Shown here piece after piece: positions 1 through 2,788 of a stretch of DNA of 5,828 bases. How positions within the stretch are numbered: the stretch's first letter is position 1; each line of letters begins with the position of its first letter. Location: contig DFGF01000070.1 of the NCBI GenBank assembly GCA_002371715.1, positions 1 through 5,828 on the forward strand, in the 5' to 3' direction. The notes under the pieces are model-generated. The model was not told where the DNA came from, did not search any database, and saw only the letters and a list, made by a program, of their open reading frames with translations. A program made the translations under genes and the position numbers. The DNA is from Prevotella sp. UBA3757 (lineage in GTDB: Bacteria > Bacteroidota > Bacteroidia > Bacteroidales > Bacteroidaceae).

Positions 1-23
1 TCCTTGGAGCAACACTTTTTCAT
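1..23 (-). CDS. Possible start of next gene downstream of def (partial)
   Basis: Downstream of the def stop on the minus strand, an ATG at 23-21 opens a frame beginning MKKCCSK that runs off the window edge. The gap from the def stop is 25 nt and is A-rich, like other starts in this window. An earlier ATG at 31-29 meets a stop codon two codons later and is excluded. The MKK beginning followed by cysteines could be the start of a signal peptide or lipoprotein. From memory, Bacteroidales genomes often carry a tetratricopeptide-repeat protein gene and thrS after def. Only seven complete codons are visible, so neither the gene nor its product can be confirmed. Confidence 0.3.
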
Positions 24-48
24 TAACTCATTTTTTTTTCTTAATTGC

Positions 49-609
49 CTATTTCCTGACCGGCTTTGTGCGGTAGCCGCAGCGATAACGGCCCAGGGTC
101 AGGGCTTTCAGCTTGCTTTTGATGAGCTGCTTGCGCAGCGGCGATATGCGGTCGATGAACATCTTGCCGTCAAGATGGTCGAACTCGTGCTGCATCACAC
201 GGGCCAGATAGCCCTCTACCCACTCATCGTGGTGCTGGAACTGCTCGTCGTCCCACTCCACATGGATGCGGGTAGGACGCGTCACCTTCTCGTGGATGGC
301 TGGCAACGACAGGCAACCTTCCTCGCTCGAGTCGGTATGGGTGTCGTCAAGTTCCAGAATGTGCGGATTGATATACACCTGACGGAAGCCCTTATACTCT
401 GGCATGTCATCGCTCAGCACGTCGAGGTCAATGACCGACAGGCGGATGTCGCGCCCTATCTGCGGTGCTGCCAGTCCTATGCCCTCGCTCTCGGCCAGTG
501 TTTCCCACATGTCCGCTATCAGTTGTTCCAGTTCCGGATAGTCTGGGGTAATATCCTCAGCCACCTTGCGCAGCACGGGCTGTCCATATATATAAATAGG
601 TAAAACCAT
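49..609 (-). CDS. def: Peptide deformylase
   Basis: This cytoplasmic metalloenzyme (Fe2+ or Zn2+) removes the formyl group from the N-terminal formyl-methionine of nascent proteins. The 186-residue length is usual for the family. All three signature motifs are present: GIGLAAPQIG at residues 43-52, EGCLSLP at 97-103, and HEFDH at 141-145. The expected metal ligands are Cys99, His141 and His145, with Glu142 as catalytic base. The ATG at 609-607 gives the standard short N-terminus (MVLPIYIYGQPVLR). It lies 59 nt after the ruvX stop, and both are read leftward, so co-transcription is likely. The basic C-terminal tail beyond about residue 157 is ordinary for Bacteroidetes enzymes. A degenerate heptanucleotide repeat lies about 10 nt upstream of the start. 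The active site is intact and the call is secure. Confidence 0.97.
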   Translation of the reverse strand: MVLPIYIYGQPVLRKVAEDITPDYPELEQLIADMWETLAESEGIGLAAPQIGRDIRLSVIDLDVLSDDMPEYKGFRQVYINPHILELDDTHTDSSEEGCLSLPAIHEKVTRPTRIHVEWDDEQFQHHDEWVEGYLARVMQHEFDHLDGKMFIDRISPLRKQLIKSKLKALTLGRYRCGYRTKPVRK

Positions 610-619
610 TTATCTGTCT

Positions 620-647
620 GAAATTTGAAGTTTGAAATTTGAATTTT
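620..647. repeat. Degenerate 7-nt tandem repeat upstream of def
   Basis: Four consecutive heptamers read GAAATTT, GAAGTTT, GAAATTT and GAATTTT on the plus strand. In the def reading direction they are AAAATTC, AAATTTC, AAACTTC and AAATTTC. They fill about half of the 59-nt ruvX-def gap and end about 10 nt before the def start codon. A leader of this kind would be A/U-rich and unstructured, which suits Bacteroidetes translation starts that do not rely on Shine-Dalgarno pairing. The repeat is seen directly. The role is inferred. Confidence 0.6.
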
Positions 648-668
648 ATGATTTATACACTCGTAGCG

Positions 669-1091
669 TCAGCGTTTCGACTTCGAACTCCGCAGATAGT
701 CCTCCAGGATAATCGTGGCCGAAATCTCGTCGACCAGCGACTTGTCCTGGCGCGCCTTCTTACGCAGTCCGGCATCGCGCATGGCTTGATGGGCCAGCAC
801 CGATGTGAAACGCTCGTCGTAGTAATCGATGGGAATATCAGGACGCTGCTTGCGCCAACGGTTTACGAACTGTTCCACGCGAGCCATATTCTCGCTGGGC
901 TGGCCGTTGGGCTGGCGTGGCTCACCAATCACGATACGCTCTACCGTCTCCCTTGCTGTGTACTGCATTAGGTAGTCCCACAACTCATGGGTGGCAACCG
1001 TGGCCAACCCGCCGGCTATCAGCTGCAGCGGGTCGGTCACGGCCAGTCCGGTACGTTTCCGTCCGTAGTCTATTGACAGGATACGTGCCAC
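669..1091 (-). CDS. ruvX: RuvX/YqgF, putative Holliday junction resolvase and pre-16S rRNA nuclease
   Basis: This is a cytoplasmic RNase H-fold nuclease of the YqgF family, linked in other bacteria to 16S rRNA 5' end maturation and historically proposed as a Holliday junction resolvase. The 140-residue length is normal. The first strand carries IDYGRKRTGLAVTD (residues 7-20) with the catalytic Asp8. IGEPRQPNG follows at 55-63, then DERFTS at 92-97 and DEISATIILEDYL at 121-133 with the last acidic residue, Asp121. The start is GTG at 1091-1089. It is the only workable choice, because the in-frame codon two positions upstream is the TAA of the lipoprotein gene, and the next internal Met would remove Asp8. 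The gene is tightly coupled to the upstream lipoprotein gene (3-nt gap, same frame) and is followed by def. Confidence 0.95.
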   Translation of the reverse strand: MARILSIDYGRKRTGLAVTDPLQLIAGGLATVATHELWDYLMQYTARETVERIVIGEPRQPNGQPSENMARVEQFVNRWRKQRPDIPIDYYDERFTSVLAHQAMRDAGLRKKARQDKSLVDEISATIILEDYLRSSKSKR

Positions 1092-1094
1092 GGC

Positions 1095-1604
1095 TTACTT
1101 GGCATAGAGCAGCCAAGCCCCAGGATAAGCACTCTGCAGCGAAGCACGGCTGGCAACAGCCTCGGCCTTCGTGGCAAATGTCGTAGCCACTACGCGATAC
1201 ATGGCGGGCTCCACGTTATTGTTCACCACCACCTGAGCGTTATATCCCTGCTGCTTCAACGTCTGCTGCAGTCCTTCGGCATTGGCTTTCAGCGAGAACG
1301 AGCCTACCACCACGCTGAAGTTGTTCAGACCGGCACCGTTAACAACCGATACGGTCTCCTGGCGTACCTGCACGTTGTCGCCATTATCCACGACCTGCGT
1401 ATTATTGGCGGCCCTCTCCTGCAACGGGGCTACAACGGCATCATTCGTCTGTTGGGCAGCCTGCTGAGCAGCCTGTTGCTGCTGCATTTCCTCCTGCTGC
1501 TTGGCTTTCAGATAAGCTTGTTTATAAGCGCTTTCGCTCGATTTACAACTGGTGAAAGCAATTGCTGCGCATACTGCTGCGCACATAAGGGTGTACTTTT
1601 TCAT
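1095..1604 (-). CDS. SPOR-domain lipoprotein
   Basis: The product is a probable envelope lipoprotein that binds peptidoglycan, perhaps at the division septum. Its 169 residues begin with a signal peptide (MKKYTLMCAAVCAAIAFTSC) ending in a FTSC lipobox, with Cys20 as the lipidated residue. Residues 21-57 are polar and glutamine/alanine-rich (QQEEMQQQQAAQQAAQQ at 36-52), suggesting a helical or coiled-coil spacer. Residues from about 95 to the end form a SPOR domain, beginning LNNFSVVVGSFSLKANAEGL, continuing through YRVVATTFATKAEAV and ending in YPGAWLLYAK. SPOR domains bind glycan strands lacking stem peptides, as at septa. It is the first gene of the leftward unit with ruvX and def. No canonical Shine-Dalgarno is seen at a usable distance from the ATG. 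The exact biological role is not known, and I do not assign a gene symbol. Confidence 0.9.
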   Translation of the reverse strand: MKKYTLMCAAVCAAIAFTSCKSSESAYKQAYLKAKQQEEMQQQQAAQQAAQQTNDAVVAPLQERAANNTQVVDNGDNVQVRQETVSVVNGAGLNNFSVVVGSFSLKANAEGLQQTLKQQGYNAQVVVNNNVEPAMYRVVATTFATKAEAVASRASLQSAYPGAWLLYAK

Positions 1605-1656
1605 ACCTTTTACTATTTTTACTTATAATAATTAGTGTTGTTCCTAAAAAACAGCG

Positions 1657-1688
1657 CAAAGTTACGAATTATATGCCAAATTCAGAAA
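1657..1688 (-). promoter_or_regulatory. Candidate Bacteroidetes promoter for the SPOR-ruvX-def unit
   Basis: On the minus strand TAACTTTG (1664-1657) matches the Bacteroidetes -7 consensus TAnnTTTG exactly. The -33 region is weaker: TTTCTG at 1688-1683, with 18 nt between the two boxes, inside a T-rich run. A start near 1651 would give a leader of about 47 nt before the lipoprotein ATG. The -7 box is convincing and the -33 box is tentative. Confidence 0.6.
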
Positions 1689-1703
1689 AAAAGGTGCGTA
1701 AAG

Positions 1704-1735
1704 TTTGTTAATTTCGAAAACTTTCAGTAAATTTG
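1704..1735 (+). promoter_or_regulatory. Bacteroidetes-type promoter for the ytxH-holin operon
   Basis: The plus strand shows TTTG at 1704-1707 and TAAATTTG at 1728-1735, separated by 20 nt. This matches the Bacteroidetes primary sigma factor pattern (-33 TTTG, -7 TAnnTTTG) in both sequence and spacing. Transcription would start near 1741, leaving an AT-rich leader of about 36 nt before the ATG at 1777. That leader includes a tiny ATG-TTT-TAC-TAA reading frame at 1747-1758, which is probably incidental. Confidence 0.75.
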
Positions 1736-1776
1736 CCAGCGGAAAAATGTTTTACTAATTAAAATTATCAAATATT

Positions 1777-1995
1777 ATGAGAAGTTTAGGATACTTAGGC
1801 GCATTCTTCGGCGGTGCTATTGCCGGAGCAGTTATTGGTCTGTTGTTAGCCCCAGAGAAGGGTGCCGACACAAGAGGTAAAATCACCGATGCCGTCGACG
1901 ATTTCATGAAGAAGCACAATATCAAGTTGAGCCGTAAGGAGGTCACTGACCTCGTGGACGACATTGCCGAGGCAGCTCCAGAAGTGCAGGCTTGA
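1777..1995 (+). CDS. YtxH domain-containing small membrane protein
   Basis: This 72-residue protein has one N-terminal membrane helix (about residues 4-24). The glycine-rich stretch FFGGAIAGAVIGLLLAPEKG followed by ADTR is the hallmark of the YtxH family. The rest (about 32-72) is a charged, probably helical tail (DDFMKKHNIK, KEVTDLVDDIAEAAPE) expected to face the cytoplasm. Members are often linked to general stress or stationary phase in other bacteria, but the molecular function is unknown. It is the first gene after the promoter at 1704-1735 and is followed after 50 nt by a holin-superfamily gene. In enterobacteria, YqjD (a different family, with a glycine-rich membrane anchor) occupies the same place next to YqjE and is reported to tether ribosomes to the inner membrane. 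Any shared role here is only inferred. Confidence 0.9.
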   Translation: MRSLGYLGAFFGGAIAGAVIGLLLAPEKGADTRGKITDAVDDFMKKHNIKLSRKEVTDLVDDIAEAAPEVQA

Positions 1996-2011
1996 CGAGA
2001 TGAAACGAAGC

Positions 2012-2032
2012 GTGAAGAGTGAGAAGTAAATA
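2012..2032. repeat. Degenerate 7-nt repeat before the holin-family gene
   Basis: Three heptamers, GTGAAGA, GTGAGAA and GTAAATA, lie in the 50-nt gap between the ytxH-like stop and the next start, ending 13 nt before the ATG at 2046. Period and position resemble the heptamers ahead of def, although the base composition differs. They give a purine-rich leader, and GTGAGAAG may help ribosome loading. The third unit matches poorly. Confidence 0.4.
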
Positions 2033-2045
2033 GCTAAAGTTTACG

Positions 2046-2411
2046 ATGCTGAGTAGCGACAAGAACGTAGAATCCATCGCACAACTGGTGGAGTCGGTGA
2101 AGAGTTACGTCGGGCTTCAGGGGGAATACCTGAAGCTTGACGTCGTTGAAAAAGTTGTCCGCCTGACCACAGCCCTCACACTGGCCATCGTGCTATTACT
2201 GTTGGGCGTGGCGTTCCTGTTCTACCTGTCGTTTGCCTGCGTCTACTGGCTCGAACCTGTCACGGGCAAGGCACTGGCCTTCTTCCTCATCGCACTCTTC
2301 TTTCTCGTACTGCTGGCCCTGGTCTATCTCAACCGTAAGACGTGGATTGAGCAGCCGCTCGTCCGCTTCCTGGCCAGCATCCTGCTGAACAGCGACACCA
2401 CAGTGAAGTAA
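2046..2411 (+). CDS. Phage holin superfamily (YqjE-like) inner membrane protein
   Basis: The product has 121 residues. An amphipathic N-terminal segment (1-38, with ESIAQLVESVKSYVGLQGEY) precedes two hydrophobic helices at about 40-66 and 75-95, which flank a short loop (YWLEPVTGK). A short cytoplasmic tail follows (NRKTWIEQPLVRFLASILLN). This layout fits the Phage_holin_3_6 / YqjE group. Despite the family name, chromosomal members are not tied to prophages, and no phage genes are present here. It probably sits in the inner membrane with both ends in the cytoplasm. Its neighbours are a YtxH-like gene 50 nt upstream and a coiled-coil gene 28 nt downstream, which makes a three-gene envelope operon. 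Function is unknown. Confidence 0.85.
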   Translation: MLSSDKNVESIAQLVESVKSYVGLQGEYLKLDVVEKVVRLTTALTLAIVLLLLGVAFLFYLSFACVYWLEPVTGKALAFFLIALFFLVLLALVYLNRKTWIEQPLVRFLASILLNSDTTVK

Positions 2412-2439
2412 TTTCCAACAGCCATCACTCATCCTCATC

Positions 2440-2682
2440 ATGTACAACACCCTTGAAGAGATTCAGCAGCGCAAGCAACAGCTGCAGGCCAACATACGGC
2501 AGCACAACGAGCAAATCAGCACCCTTTGGGCAGGCCTGACTACCCAGCAGGAACCCAGCAGCAAGGGAGAACTCGTTGCCAACCTGGTCAGCAACAGCGT
2601 CACAGCCATTGACGCATTCCTCCTGGTGCGCAAACTTATGAAAAGCTACAGTTGGCTCTTCAAGCGCAAGAAGCGCAAATAG
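2440..2682 (+). CDS. Small coiled-coil protein, YqjK-like layout
   Basis: I do not recognise this 80-residue protein with certainty. Residues 4-36 form a glutamine-rich predicted coiled coil (LEEIQQRKQQLQANIRQHNE). Residues 45-67 form a moderately hydrophobic helix (LVANLVSNSVTAIDAFLLVR). The end is aromatic and strongly basic (SYSWLFKRKKRK), suitable for contact with membrane phospholipid or nucleic acid. It is the last gene of the rightward small-protein operon, 28 nt after the holin-family gene and 14 nt before an intrinsic terminator. In layout (RK-containing coiled coil, weakly hydrophobic middle, basic tail) it recalls enterobacterial YqjK, which also follows YqjE. That similarity is judged by eye and could be convergent. 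Codon usage looks like that of its neighbours, supporting a real gene. Confidence 0.8.
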   Translation: MYNTLEEIQQRKQQLQANIRQHNEQISTLWAGLTTQQEPSSKGELVANLVSNSVTAIDAFLLVRKLMKSYSWLFKRKKRK

Positions 2683-2696
2683 CCGCAGAGCGATTG

Positions 2697-2726
2697 ATTC
2701 GACCGTTTTCGGTCGAATATTTTTTT
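2697..2726 (+). terminator. Intrinsic terminator of the small-protein operon
   Basis: A perfect 9-bp stem (ATTCGACCG at 2697-2705, CGGTCGAAT at 2710-2718) with a TTTT loop is followed by one A and then seven T residues (2720-2726). It lies 14 nt after the last stop codon. On the opposite strand no T-run follows the stem, so it should act only on rightward transcription. Confidence 0.93.
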
Positions 2727-2747
2727 GCCCAAAAAACGGGGCAAAAA
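2722..2747 (+). other. Inverted repeat overlapping the terminator T-tract
   Basis: TTTTTGCCC (2722-2730) and GGGCAAAAA (2739-2747) are perfect inverted copies around an 8-nt loop. The left arm includes the T-run of the preceding terminator. The element lies in the 106-bp gap before the large methyltransferase gene. It could be an operator, a leader hairpin or incidental. No T-run follows on either strand, so it is not a second terminator. I could not find a clear promoter for the downstream gene in the same gap. Confidence 0.35.
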
Positions 2748-2776
2748 GCCAAGTCGTACGTCTTCTATTATATATC

Positions 2777-2781
2777 AAAGG
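2777..2781 (+). promoter_or_regulatory. Shine-Dalgarno-like site for the large methyltransferase
   Basis: AAAGG lies 7 nt before the ATG at 2789. This is good spacing and is unusual in this window, where most starts rely on A-rich leaders. It supports the chosen start of the 986-residue protein. Confidence 0.5.
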
Positions 2782-2788
2782 CAAAAAG

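Noticed and set aside
4..603. Long open frame on the plus strand opposite def
   Set aside because: It is the complement of the peptide deformylase gene, which carries all three family motifs. The plus-strand product has no recognisable features.
2046..2411. Prophage remnant suggested by a holin-family protein
   Set aside because: No lysin, structural or integrase genes are nearby. YqjE-like holin-superfamily proteins are common chromosomal genes.
2683..2788. Cobalamin riboswitch before the B12-dependent gene
   Set aside because: The gap is only 106 nt, and much of it is the upstream terminator. No B12-box-like sequence or multi-helix core is visible.
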